Source of the DNA: Chenopodium formosanum
Lineage: Eukaryota; Streptophyta; Magnoliopsida; Caryophyllales; Amaranthaceae
Length of the DNA stretch: 64,000 nt
Reading direction: 5' to 3'
NCBI GenBank assembly: GCA_024500155.1
Contig: CM044877.1
Span: forward strand, 13,211,501 to 13,275,500
This document shows positions 44,720-56,689 of the stretch, in pieces (position 1 is the first letter of the stretch; every line of letters begins with the position of its first letter). Below the pieces are notes generated by a model that was not told the origin of the DNA, searched no databases, and was given only the letters and a program-made list of their open reading frames with translations. Made by a program: the position numbers and the translations under genes.

Positions 44720-46365
44720 GCTATGCTGGGCTAGTTTCCGAGCCAATGAGGACATTGTCTAATTCTGGTTTGGGGGAGATTTTGGTTTGGTATTTTCTTT
44801 TTCTCTTTCCTTTTATTTTTGGTGTGTTTTCTTAGGTTAGATTTCTCGCTTTCTAGGTTAGTTTTACTGCTTTCTTTATATATAAAAATACAAAAAAAAT
44901 CGAAAAATAAAAAATTCAAAAATACGTTCCAATGAATTATAAATTATGCTTCCCTATGCCCCTTACTTGAGAAAATTGTTTTTGATTCTTGGTATTTGAT
45001 GATAAATATTGTGGATTAGTTGATCATGATTTGATGTTTGATTGCCTTGAAACCTTAACATGCGTTAATTTTGTCCAACCACTTGTGAATATAGTGCTTG
45101 ACTAGTTGATTTGGTAAGGAATGTGTGATAATTCCATATTTCCTGGTATGTCAATGAATTTGAGTATTGGTTTGCAACTATAAGTAATGTTTATATGATT
45201 CATTATTATGCACATTGTGGATGACGAAGGCATTTGTTCTTTTAGGTAGCCTCTAGATGATTGTAGATACATTTGTTCCCTTCTTGCTACCCATGTTGTT
45301 GCCTTGACTTGTTTGTTGTTTATTAGCCACATTACAAGCCTATTTTGTCCCATTGGTTACTAGTCCTAAGCTTGGCTTGGGGTTAGTGAGTGAGGCGAGG
45401 GAGTTTGTAGTGTGCTTATTATTTGCACAATTTGGGTGGGATTTGAGAAATTTTTTTGTTGATTATTCATGTTTATTTTTGATGAGTTTGAAAGTTATAT
45501 TTTCTTGAAAAAATAAAGCATGATATTATGAAAAAAAGAGAAGTTCAAGAAAAAAAAATGTGAAAAAAATAAGTGAACTTCAAAAGGAAAAAAAATGTTC
45601 AAATGTTCTAGTTGGAGGTTGGTCAAAAGAAAAATAATTGAGCCTTAATGAAAAAACTCAAGTATGGAAAATAAGTTTGTTTATTCACTATACTTCTTCA
45701 TTATTATATTTTATGAGTGAAATTGTAAGAGTTGGGATCATTTATTATGATTGGAGTTTATTTGGTTGATGTTAGAGTTGGTTATGTAGGAGATGTATGA
45801 TCATAATTTTTTTGATCATGAGTTTTATTAGGATATGGCTCCTTTAAGCATAGCTTTTCTCTCACTTATTCCCAAATTTATCCTACCCTTTACCCTAGCC
45901 TTACAATACAAGCTTTAAAGACCTTCTGACCTTTGTGCATAGAATTGTATGAATGCGAAAGTGTTGTTTATCAATGCAAGTTATGATTTGGCATATTTCG
46001 AGTCGACTAGTAGGATAGAGCGTTCATTGTTTTATACACACGAGAGTGTGAGTTGGGAGGGCATTGTTCACATTAAAGGGGTGGTTGGAGAGCGATCGAG
46101 TACATCTTTTACTCACCACAAAAATGAGAGTCGAGTGTGTGAGCACTAGTATTGAATTCTATATGCTCTTGTGGTTTGCTCTATTTGACAATTGATAGGG
46201 AAGAAAGGTAATTGGATGGACTTGATTAGTTGATTTTGAAGCATGTTTATTTGATTTACTCTGGATCGTTTGTGCTTGATTTTTACTTTTGGGGTGAAGC
46301 ATATTTATTGATTCATTGATGAGATCTTTGCTTAGGGACAAGCAAAGGTTTGGCTTGGGGGAGTA
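44720..46365. other. Athila-like 3' untranslated region and polypurine tract
   Basis: 1.6 kb AT-rich, with A-rich runs at 45500-45600 and no supported coding. GGCTTGGGGGAGTA (46352-46365) right before the 3' LTR is the Athila-type polypurine tract. Confidence 0.75.
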
Positions 46366-49300
46366 TGGTGTGTCCATTTTATATATTATTTTACCCCCGT
46401 TCCTTGGTCATAATTAGTAGTATTTTTGGCTCTTTAGAGCCACTTTTATTACTAATTGGTGTTTTCTAGTGTTTTCGTAGATTTGGTTGACTTTTGCAGG
46501 GATTTATGCTTTTGGAGTATTTTCCCGAGATATTTTGGAGCAATCACGAGCATTGGAGAAGCACGACCAGAGTTTATAGCCCAGGGCCAGTTAGAGCCAT
46601 CAAACCTGTGATTAAGGGCTCGGTATAGGTGATACTGGGGCATTTGGACAGTGTATTCAAGACCTAAAGAGGTAACCCAGATTGGCCCGAAGAATTGGAG
46701 CCCAATCGAAGTTCAAATAGTGGCCCAAATGAGCCGCCCGGCCAAAGAGGCTGGTGCCAGGAGGCGCGCTTGGCCGGGCGGGAGAAGCTATGGCGGGCGC
46801 CCGGTGACGCGCCTGGCCGGGCCAAGATTGCCATTAGAGACAAAAAGGCGCGCCCGATCGGGCGGTGCCTCGCCCGATCGGGGGCGTGTATTTATTAGTT
46901 GACTATTAACGTCGTTTTAATTTGTTGTAGTTTAGGATTTTGTACTGAGTATAAATACTCCTCTGTAATACGATTTTAGGATCTCCTCTTCTTCTCTTTT
47001 CACTTTTCTTTACTCTCTTAATTATTCTCTTAGATTTGTTTTCTCTTAAACCTTTGTTCTTAACTCTACTCTTAATTCCAGATTTATTTAGGTAATGATT
47101 TCTCTTCCCTTAATCTTAGTTATTTATTTTATTCCTTTCATCATGATTTATTTTATTACTTTGATTAGTTTAGTTTTTAATATGTGTGAGTAGTTTAATT
47201 TCTAGGGTTTGTGGGCATCTAATAAATAATATGAAAGGGTAAATTATTGTTGTTGATTATCAATGCTAGATTAATTTCCTATTGATTGATTTAATTCTCT
47301 GTGACTAGATTAGGCCTATCTTTTATGCATGAGTTTGACAATATTGATTCAAGAATCAAGAGATGAGAATTAATGTTTAGGTCTAGTTTCAATAGGCAAG
47401 TTAATTTATAAATGGTTAAGTCGAGAATCGAGAGATGAGATTTAATACCGGTAAATTAATTGTGTGATTGTAATACATAGCGAAAACCCTTTACAATCTG
47501 GTTAATTGATGCATTGATGATTGACTATTATTGATTATTGGTATTGCATGATAACTTCTTATTGGATTGTTTTAATGTTTTACAATTGCACTTGTAAAAG
47601 TATAGCAATATTAAATTGATAAATCGAGCAGATGTTAATTTGATATTAAAGGCTATTTTAAGTAAGAACTTGGATCTAGTAAATTGCGAGAGCCTGTTAG
47701 ATCTATGTTGATTAATAAATTGCGAGAGCTTGTTAATCATGTTATTTATGCAATGTCAATGATTGATTACTATGTTTTACCCTGGAGTATTATTTATTGG
47801 TGAACCTATGCCCTAGTGTAGACACCCATTTGTGTCTCCCCAAAACAAAACCCAGTGATGAGTACCTTTCACGTCGAATCATAATCGAATGAAACGAAAG
47901 TGTGAAAGGTCTAGTGTTGCGGAAAGTTTTATTTCTTTTCTCCTCTTTCTGTTTTTGAAAACTTTATTTTAAGAAAACTGCCAATCCAGTTTGGTTGGTC
48001 CATAATATGGGTCCAATAGTAGTGTAGTTGGAGAGGGCTTGCAAAGACCTTTCCAACGATATATTATAAGCCCAATTCTGATGAATATTGAGGAAGGTAT
48101 GGCCCATTTACTAAACTGGGCCCGGTTTGAGATTTATGTACGGCCTAATGATCTAGGGGAGGGCCTAATATGATTTATCATTCCTAATGCAATTAGGAAT
48201 GGTTTTAGTCTTTTAGAATCTTCTAGAAGGTTCTTTTCATTCCTAATTCAATTAGCATTGATAAGTTGACTTTTCAGAGTTTTAATCAAGATCAAATAGC
48301 ATTTTCGAAGAAATTATATTATTTTATCTTCCAGTACGGTAAACTTATCTTATTTTCGAAAACGCGTTGAAATTCAGTTTGGCATCCAACCCCAGGCCTT
48401 GGCGCCAGGCGCTAGCCATTGGCGCCTGGCACTAGCCACTGGTGCCTGGCATCAGCTAGCCAGGGTTGGCGCCAATCTTGTTTTGCGATCGTCGGACTCT
48501 GTTTTGTTAAATTATCTTTTTTGGCTGATTTTCTCTATAAATATCGTATCAAAAACTTCGTTTTCATTCACCAATTTTCTCTAAGTCTCTTCCATTCATC
48601 TTTCTTTCTTTCTTTCTTTCTCTAAACTTTGTTTTCTCAAATACAAAATTCCGCATTCACAAGATTTAGAAACACCTAGCCATATTCGAAGTTGCCTTCG
48701 CTTTAGACGTGAAAGGTTTAATTTCTGAGGGTTTGGTCCCAAATCTCTATTTCAATTATTTAATTTAATTGTTTTGATTATTATTTTTCCTTGAAGTTAC
48801 TAACGTGTGTATTTTGTTATTAGAAAGAGGTACGAGGCATCAAAGTAAGTATTTTAATGGTTTTTATTGATTTTATGATGTAGGTATCATGTTTATATTG
48901 TTATTATGATATTCCTAGTATCATGTCTAGGGTGTTTTTAATATCAAATATGATTGTTATTATTCTTCCTATTTTTTTCCTAATATTTATTCATGTTAGT
49001 ATCATGTTAGGGCTAAAGACTTTATTTTTATTGCTTAGTGACATGCTAGGGCTTGTTATTAATCTTGTTAGTATCATGCCTAGGATCTTGCTATTTTTAT
49101 TATGCTTTAATATTAACATGAACATGGTAATTATTATAATTGTAATCACGCTTAATAATCTTGTTAGGGTTATATGATTATAATTTCAAGTGATCGCCAA
49201 TAATAGAATATTTGTGCGTTAATATTCAACTAACATGGATAAACAGGTTTAGGGTAAATCTAATGATTGCATGTTAATTAAAAAGCGCACATGAATACGA

Positions 49301-49807
49301 TCAGAGTAAAGTAGAGGCCTATTATTAGGGCAGGTTCAATCTCTTTTAGGTTGGATTTGTACCATCATCCCCGAACCCTTATTTGGTTCAAGACCTTATG
49401 GAGTTTACGATCTCGTGGATCGTTAAGGGGTGTAACCTTCACCTTATGAATGGTTTACAAGTTCCTAAAACTTGTTGGCGACTCTTTTGCTCTATCTTCT
49501 TCCCTTTTGGACGCCACCGTACTTTATTGTATGATCACAGTGGGGTTCAAGCTAGTGGGATTTTAAGGCTTGAAATTATTCCCTACACCTAGATCCTTTT
49601 ATATATTGTTTTCTCCCTATTCTCAATCTTAGTAGTTTAGTTACTTATTCGAATATAAATATTGGTTACTAGATAATTTAGATTATATTAATTAATTAGG
49701 AGTAAAAAGACTTGTTTCCCTGTGGAGATCGACCCTAGTTCCCTATCTACTTTAGTTAGAGGACTTAGGAATTATTTTTGATTAGGGGATGCGACTTTAC
49801 CCTATCA
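46366..49807 (+). repeat. Athila-like 3' LTR (with nested solo LTR)
   Basis: Starts TGGTGTGTCC (one base changed from TGATGTG) and ends CCCTATCA. The palindrome array is at 46735-46890 and TATAAATA at 46950-46957. It carries about 47 extra bases at 47751-47797 relative to the 5' LTR, between copies of TTATTTAT. It is interrupted by 47817-49587. Confidence 0.9.
47817..49587 (+). mobile_element. Solo LTR of family B (1771 bp) with perfect TSD
   Basis: Starts TGTAGACACCCATTTGTGTC and ends TTCCCTACA, flanked by CCTAG on both sides (47812-47816 and 49588-49592). The unoccupied site CCCTAGATCC is preserved in the 5' Athila LTR near 39165. The palindrome array (TTGGCGCCAGGCGCTAG, TTGGCGCCTGGCACTAG) is at 48390-48475, TATAAATA at 48536-48543, and TAGTATCATG-type words at 48880-49090. 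Confidence 0.95.
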
Positions 49808-50086
49808 GTTGCTATTCAGCATTCCTCAGATACCTTTGTCGTTCCTGCTCCTCCACCACGTCACATGTTTAACGCCACGAGGTTGGTGAGCATGTCAGAG
49901 GGAGCCGGTACCCCTTGGCGATCTTACACAATACCTGAGCGATACTATGGGGAGGAGCTACTGTCGTTGTTAGCTCCAGTTCTTGTACCTGCTAAGGATG
50001 TGGCGGTATGATTTTCATCTTTTACCTTTTGTTAAGAAGCCCCCAAGTGACGCTTTAGTGATTTTGTTTTGCCTTGTCAAGATGAT
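49808..50086 (+). pseudogene. PMD ORF of element B, middle exon
   Basis: Continues the reading broken at 37754: after the GTTGC duplication it reads IQHSSDTFVVPAPPPRHMF, then SMSEGAGTPWRSYTIPERYY and LLAPVLVPAKDVA up to 50009. There a GTATGA donor-like site begins a probable intron. The CACTA transposon follows at 50087. The join over the Athila insertion is in frame (ERVA then IQHSS). Confidence 0.65.
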
Positions 50087-50470
50087 CACTACTACAAAAA
50101 GCGTGTTTTTTGGACGCTTTTTAGGTCTTTTTTTGACGCTAAAAAGCGTCGAAAAAAAATTTCTCGACGTTGCTAAAAAGCGTCGAGAATCCGTGAGTCG
50201 AGAATTTTTAGGGACTCAAAAAAGCGTCGAGAATTTTGACGCTTTTTTGTGTCTAAAATAGTATTTGAAGTGTCGGAAAATACTAATTTCGCGCACTTTC
50301 CCAACTTTGTTTAGTTTTTTTGTGACGCTTTTACATGTCCACATACTTAAATTTAGCGACGCATTTTGTTGTCTTGCGTTTATTCGTGTCAACCTATGGT
50401 ATGGCAGAAACTTTTGAAATGTGAAAATATGCAAAATATGTAGACATAAAAAAGCGTCTAGAATATTTTT
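50087..50470. repeat. Left subterminal repeat zone of the CACTA element
   Basis: AAAAAGCGTC/GACGCTTTTT words occur at least eight times in 350 bp. They include a hairpin GACGCT-AAAA-AGCGTC (50133-50148) and a 10/10 inverted pair AAAAAGCGTC...GACGCTTTTT (50218-50246). In En/Spm such words bind the TNPA protein; here the role is by analogy. Confidence 0.8.
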
Positions 50471-52115
50471 AAGCTTTTTTTTTTTATTATTATTTTTTTC
50501 CTTTCAGACATTATAGTTCTTTAAATTTATCATAAATTAAATTAATAACATTTACATTAAAGTAAACAAATATTCTTATAACTAAATCAGATTAAAAAAA
50601 ACAATAATTTATCAACAATAATAAGAGTGCGTAGTTGATTAAATTACCAAATTTATAAACGAAAATATCAACACAGTTAATTTTTTTTAAAAAAAAAACG
50701 TCGCATATTATCGTACCTTGTCCCTAATAAATACATCACTAATATTTAAGACTTATAACCAAAATAGATAGATGATGGCGTTATAGACGATGTAGTCGCT
50801 TGTTTTGATGCTCAAGTATCCCGGTCTATTCTATTGTTGCAACTACATTGCCTTTTCCAATCTTAAAAAAAAATACAAAGTATAAATTAGTACATTACAC
50901 AATATAGGCTTATACACACACACACAAGCTTATAATTACATCTTTCCATTATTAGCAATCACCATATACAAAGATAACTCAGCAATCGAACGAGGAGCAC
51001 AGTAACAAAATGCCAGGTACCACCAATGGGTTGTCCATGATTATCCACTACAATGCCCGCATTATCAACTAGAAGAAGCACCTTCTTATCTTTTGACAAC
51101 AATTTGACACAAGGAATAACAGCAATGTCAGGCAGAACAACATGAATTAATACCAGAATGACTCATACTAACACATCATATATAATTTGCGTGCATTCAG
51201 ATGCATTTGAAGCACAATAATCCTATCAGATTATTAACAACTTAAAATAGTCATTTCATGCACCAATTGTAAATAAGCTTTAACCATATACAACAACTCA
51301 AGAGTGAACTTGATTGTATGAATACAAAACACGTATTGAAATCAGATTATTCTGCTAAGCAACGAGTTAAGTATAAATGTATCAAATCTGATTTTCAGAT
51401 CTGAAATTCAGTTCTGAACTTCAGATCTGAAATTCAGCTCTGAAATTCAGTTCTGAACTTCAGATCTGAAATTCAGCTCTGAATTCAGCTCTGAAATTAA
51501 GCTCTAAATTCAGCTCTAAAATTCAGCTCCTTTTACTTGTTTGTAGAGTTTCAGATCTGAATTCAGTTTTGGATTTCAGAGCTGAATTGGAAATTTGTCA
51601 AACAGCAAGCACATGTACTTACATCAATCTTAGCATTGAATGATATGACACAAACTGACTGATTTAGGACTGATTTAGCATTGAATGAATTGCTTTGAGC
51701 ATGGGAATGTGAACTGAACAAGAACAAAGAGAGCAAGAAGATATATGAAGTACTTGCAAGAAAATATTGTAATATACATAGATGGTCAATCTACTGTAAG
51801 CCTATCATAAGAGTTTCTGGAAAAATTGCAATGAATTGCTTTGAGCATGGGAATGTGAACTCAACAAGAACAAAGAGAGCAAGACAGCAAGCATGAAATT
51901 GCCTGTCTACTGTCTCACTGTTATTTCTACCTTAAGTCAAAAGCTTAGGCAGGGGAGCAGGACAGCAAGCATGAAGGGGATTTGACTCACACAAGCTTTC
52001 ACTTTCACATACACTCACACAAGCTTTGAATTTCACACACACACACAACCATTTTGAATTTCAGTTCTGATTTCAAATATGATTTTCAGTTCTGAACTTC
52101 AATTTCTGATTTCAG
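50471..52115. other. Non-coding left interior of the CACTA element
   Basis: No coding found. It contains a CA microsatellite (50919-50928) and a patch of ~17 bp repeats around TTCAGATCTGAAATTCAG and TTCAGCTCTGAAATTCAG at 51390-51590, with related words at 52035-52110 and 55270-55335. It also holds a repeated 45 bp block (ATTGCTTTGAGCATGGGAAT near 51688 and 51833). Confidence 0.6.
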
Positions 52116-54367
52116 TTATAAAGAGAAATGTGACTTTGTTACCTGATGCTTAGCCTTCCCTAAGAACTCAGATGCTTTGTTTAAAAGATCCGGAGATGCA
52201 TTCCCTTGACGAACTGCACCTACAATCTGAGAAAATTGTCCAACAAGGGCTTTAAGAAGAAGACTGTTGTGGCCAACCCGGTCTTTAAGCTTTTCATTTT
52301 CTTGGGATAGTGTATCATTTTTTTTGTGCAAAGCATTCACTTCTTCTCTAACACTATCCATCACAATATTCCTCTTTTGAACTTTTCCATACCCTTCCTT
52401 CCTTAACACACCACGTACTCCGAAAATGTCCCCCTTTTTAACCCCTAATCCGTAACCCACAGGATGATCTGGAATCTCATTTCCATACATAGTTTGCTGA
52501 AATGCTTCATCTTCGAGCTCTTGTTCAGACATCTTAGGGTGCATCATCCTCAGCTCTTCAACCTTAGCTTTAACATCATCCTATAACAAATCATACCACA
52601 AAATTATACCACAAAATATGCACAAAATCATACCAGAAATCTGTCACAAAACCATACCACAAAATCTTAGGTGACTGTGTTAGGAAGAAAGCTTCCTTCT
52701 TTACCCGTATGGGTTTTAATCTACAACTCTAACAAGCTCATTTTCTGTCCATGTTCATCTTTCTATAAATAATAAAGCAACAAGAGCTTTAATATGAAAA
52801 GTCAACAATATCAGTCGCATATAAAAAGACATGCTCTAAATACAATCCTAGGTAATTATAAAATGACATATATATTCCATACATAATCAGCTTGTCGGTT
52901 TGCAAAACTTTTAGAGCTAGATGTATGAAATTGATTTTGGGAGGCTCGTGCTTTTTTACCGCAATCTGACATATCCTGCACTCACATTCAAATTAAAGAG
53001 TATGTATTTATTATATAATTATGAATAAGATATTAAATATTGCTTCATGCACAATAAGCTAAGTATTGAACATACTTTCCCTTTATCCGAATCCCAATAT
53101 TTCACTAACTTTACCCAATTACTACTAGTAATTCCATGTGGCACATTATTGCAAATCTGATCTAATGTCTTCTATTCTGGCTTATAATATTGCTGTTTCA
53201 GAGAGTATTTATATTGCCTCCAACATTTATTGGCACGCTTGAGAGCCTGGTTGTCATATTCCGCACCAGGAGGAATCACAAAGTGTTCCTTCAGTAAATA
53301 AAATTAGTTATAAACATAAATCAGCAAGTAATCCATAAATAATAAGAGATCGGCTAATTATGTATGTTTTGACAATAAAAAGGGATGGCTTAGGGACAAA
53401 TATACTTACTCTTATATATGTAATTATCTTCCCTTTGAAATGCTTGTCAATTGCATGCCAATCTTTTTCCCCAACTGGGCAACGGCTTTCCATCTTTGCA
53501 ATCATACTAATGAATTTCACCAAAATATGTCCACCTTTTCTAATTGGCTGGAATAGATCATTGAATTCAACATAGTATTGGACGCCATTATTACTCCAAA
53601 CGTCAATTGGCAGAATTATACCACTTACTAAAGTAGTATTACCATTGGCATCTGATTTAAATACAAAAAGTAAGGTGAGAAGAAATAATCAGTTTAAAAA
53701 AATAAAGTACTAATTTAAAATGGAAATATTTACCTATGGTTAGAACCTCCTCCTTGTCATCAAAATCTATGTCTAGAGGCCAATCCGGAAGTGCTTTTGG
53801 TCGTAAAGACTTAGATTGTTTCGGGATCTTTTCTGATTCTTTTCCACTTTTTTGACGTTCTTGATTAGTCTGTGGAGTTGTTGCTGAAGTTTTAACAGCA
53901 CTAGTCTCAAGGTTCTGAATTTCTCGTCTCACAGGTTGCTCGAGAGGTTTATGAGAAGTAGAAAGGGAGTTCAATGATGATTCTGGTCTACTTGATTGTG
54001 GAATATTAGGTGGGATATTAGGTGAGACTTTTGCTGGATATTTTTTCTGATTACCTGATGTAGCAGCTTCTTTGACTGAACTCGATGTTGAACCAGGAGG
54101 GTTTTTCCAAATGGATCCACAATTATTAGGTGGTTGCTCGTCATAATTTTTAGTGGTAATGGGTGGAGAAAAAGGTCCCCATTTGTCATCCTTTAGTATC
54201 CCAGTCTATGGTAACTTAGTAGATTGTTTTTTGGTGGGTTGTGAAACAATTTCAGTAGCAGATGAAGTATGTGCATTAGTTCTAATTGGTGACTGTGCTG
54301 ACAGTGGATCATGTGACTTAGCTGTGGCAGCAAGTATTTCCCTTGCTCTCTTGCTTCGATAGGTCAT
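52116..54367 (-). pseudogene. TNPA-like second CACTA protein (Transposase_24-like), spliced
   Basis: Exon 1 runs from ATG 54367 (MTYRSKRAREILAATAKSHD) to about 53736 (DDKEEVLTIG), ending at a GTAAAT donor. It has a TAG at 54206-54208. Exon 2 (about 53653-53410) reads FQPIRKGGHILVKFISMIAK and EKDWHAIDKHFKGKIITYI. Exon 3 (about 53290-53077) reads RANKCWRQYKYSLKQQYY with a TAG at 53172-53174. A short exon near 52979-52880 reads KKARASQNQFHTSSSKSF, the H-TGS/TSS-K-SF block of plant transposase_24. The last exon to 52116 has HPKMSEQELEDEAFQQTM and a coiled coil (LHKKNDTLSQENEKLKDRVG). It would bind subterminal repeats. Exon borders are approximate. Confidence 0.7.
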
Positions 54368-55499
54368 CTTTTACCTGATGAAACCATAAGATAAGCTACA
54401 TTATTATGCCAACACTGATATAAAGACAAGACATAAACTGAAATACAAAATAAACTGATATAAAGATGTCTTCTGTTGGCAAGGTACTTGTCAAAGATAC
54501 TGCTGTCAATAGCCATGATATTGTGTGTGAGACTGGAGAATTGAAGATGAGTTCTCCGTATCTTTTGTAGAACAAATTTAAATTTGTTAGGTTATGTATA
54601 TCCAAAGCTTATTTGTTTTCAATGCAATTTTTTCATCATAGAAACAACTACAGAGAAAGTCACACATAATCCAATAAATCTTGATTTGTTAGCCTGATCA
54701 AGAACCAACAGACGAAAAAAAAACCTTTTACTCTTCTGTGTGTCCTTAACTGTGTACTTTTATTTTTCATGTATCCACAGGTCAATATGCTTATGAAGCT
54801 ATGATAATATTCATAGAACAGATTGGGTAGCAAATTGCATGGAGAATATTATACGGAGTAAGACGCAAAGCCATGGTTTCTAGCTTCCGAGAGGCTATTT
54901 TGTTGTATTGACAGTAGCTCAACTCGCTTCATACTACCATATATATATACACTTCCAAACTTTGCTCAGTTTGGCAGTAAAATAACATTCATATATAGTA
55001 TTGGTAGTTCTTTGTACTTGGCAGTAATTTATTAGAACTTACTCCACAATTAAGTTACACTGTTTCATTTTAGGTTGTGAAAATAGTGCACGCGTATATC
55101 ATTTTTGAATTAATGAATTATGTGCTTCAATGGTTTACTTTGAATGGCTCTTGCAAACTTTGACCAAAAACACAAAAATCTGATGTTCAAAGCAAAATAA
55201 GAACAACAAAAATCAATGCATTAGAGTTGAAATAACAAGAAATAAATTTGACCAAAAACACAAAATCTGATGTTCAGAGCTGCAATTCAGAGCTGAATTT
55301 AGTTCTAGATTAAGTTTGGAATTCAGTTCTCGAGTCAAAACCAAGACAATAATACTACTTAGTACCATAAAAACAGAAATTAAGTTAACAAAATGCAAAC
55401 TTTGATGAATTAGAATAGCTAAATGAAATATAAAAATACATACACACCCATCAACTTATAAGAGATTATCACGCAAGTAAATATGAAAAGGCATTGTAC
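54368..55499. other. CACTA interior between TNPA-like gene and captured exon
   Basis: No supported coding. It may contain introns or UTRs of the captured segment. TTCAGAGCTG-type words occur at 55270-55335. Confidence 0.45.
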
Positions 55500-55715
55500 C
55501 TCAGCCAAAAGAAGACCAATTCGATTATCAGACGTGGTAAGAAGATCGATAGCATCTGATGGTGAAGTATCCAGAACTAATATGTATTCCTCTTCAACCA
55601 GGAAGTTTACACTGGATTCTTCAAGCTGTTTTTGGAGAATTGAACATTCATGCAGCAACTTCTCATTAACAGAACTAGCATATACACTTTTTTGCTTCTT
55701 GTTTTGGAGATCTCT
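55500..55715 (-). pseudogene. Candidate captured host exon, EREX/PX-domain protein C-terminal-like
   Basis: A 216-base, 72-codon fully open exon on the minus strand, bounded by AG (55717-55716) and GT (55499-55498), both phase 0. It reads RDLQNKKQKSVYASSVNEKL, then LHECSILQKQLEESSVNFLV, then EEEYILVLDTSPSDAIDLLT and TSDNRIGLLLAE. This resembles the C-terminal coiled-coil region of plant PX-domain EREX-type (endosomal Rab effector) proteins as I recall it. It does not resemble any CACTA protein. Same strand as TNP2 and TNPA-like genes. If confirmed it is a transduplicated host gene fragment. The ORF continues past the donor to 55419, but that part looks intronic. Confidence 0.5.
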
Positions 55716-56689
55716 CTGATATCAGATAATACTAGAATAAGTTAGAACAATGAGCACACACAAAAATTAATACATAAAAGTCTATCAGAAAAGAAATAGT
55801 TTGCACGACTGGTTAGCACATTTTAGTTGAAAGGATCCTGATGGAGAACTAAGAGTCCATGGTTGAATTTCAATTGTTAATGTCTTTTAACCCATCTAGA
55901 ATATTATATAGATGAAATATTTGACTGGATTTGGTTACTGGTGTCTGATGTCTTGGCACAGATAAAGATATCAGACACCTCAAATGGATATGGTTACTAG
56001 GTATGCACTTTGCAAGTTATAGGACAACGTAGAATAGTAAAGCTTCATATAAAAATGGCTACTTTATCTTGCACCCAATCGTCTTTTTCAAAGTTTTCTT
56101 AAAAAACAAATCTATAATGAGTAGAGCAAAAATACCTATGGTAGTATATCACTATATCATAATGAAATTTAATTGCAAGTGTAAAGCTTGAGCATAAAAT
56201 ATTCACTGCGGTCTTTTTCCTCGTCTCAATACTACGTATGAAAACTTCTCCTCCTCAATTCCACATAAAGGTGAACCGTTTGATCTCTGCATGACAAAAT
56301 AAACACAAAATCTTGGTCACAACATAGGTCACTTAAATATATTTTAGTAATATCACTCCTCTAGATCATCATTCTACTCCTTATAAACCTCACCTTGTCA
56401 TTTTTCCCCCACAAAATAATAATAATCCATTGAATTACACATTAAACCAGAAAGACAATTTACCAATCTTTTAATTCAATATTGAAATAACAAACAAGAG
56501 CATCAATAAAATCTAATCACAAGAGTTTAAATAAGAAACAAGATTGGCTAAAGACATTTATTCCATTAACAACTTTGACAAATTTCAATAAATAAATCAA
56601 ATATAAAATTACACCTAATCGAAGTTGTGTACTCGAACAAAAACAAACACACACTAATAGAAAAAAAATTCCAAAATTTTTTAAGCCAA
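55716..56689. other. CACTA interior between captured exon and TNP2 3' end
   Basis: AT-rich, no supported coding; may hold the upstream intron of the captured exon. Confidence 0.4.

Larger units (their letters stand above)
37755..49807 (+). mobile_element. Athila-like Ty3/gypsy element lacking RT and integrase
   Basis: LTRs are 37755-39372 and 46366-49807 (the second enlarged by a nested solo LTR). Ends are TGATGTG...TATCA, flanked by a perfect 5 bp duplication GTTGC (37750-37754 and 49808-49812). Inside are a primer-binding-like site, gag, protease, then directly a palindrome array and the ATHILA-type ORF; RT, RNase H and integrase are absent. LTRs look about 95% identical by eye over the first 300 bp, so the insertion is moderately young. 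It sits in the PMD ORF of element B. Confidence 0.92.
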
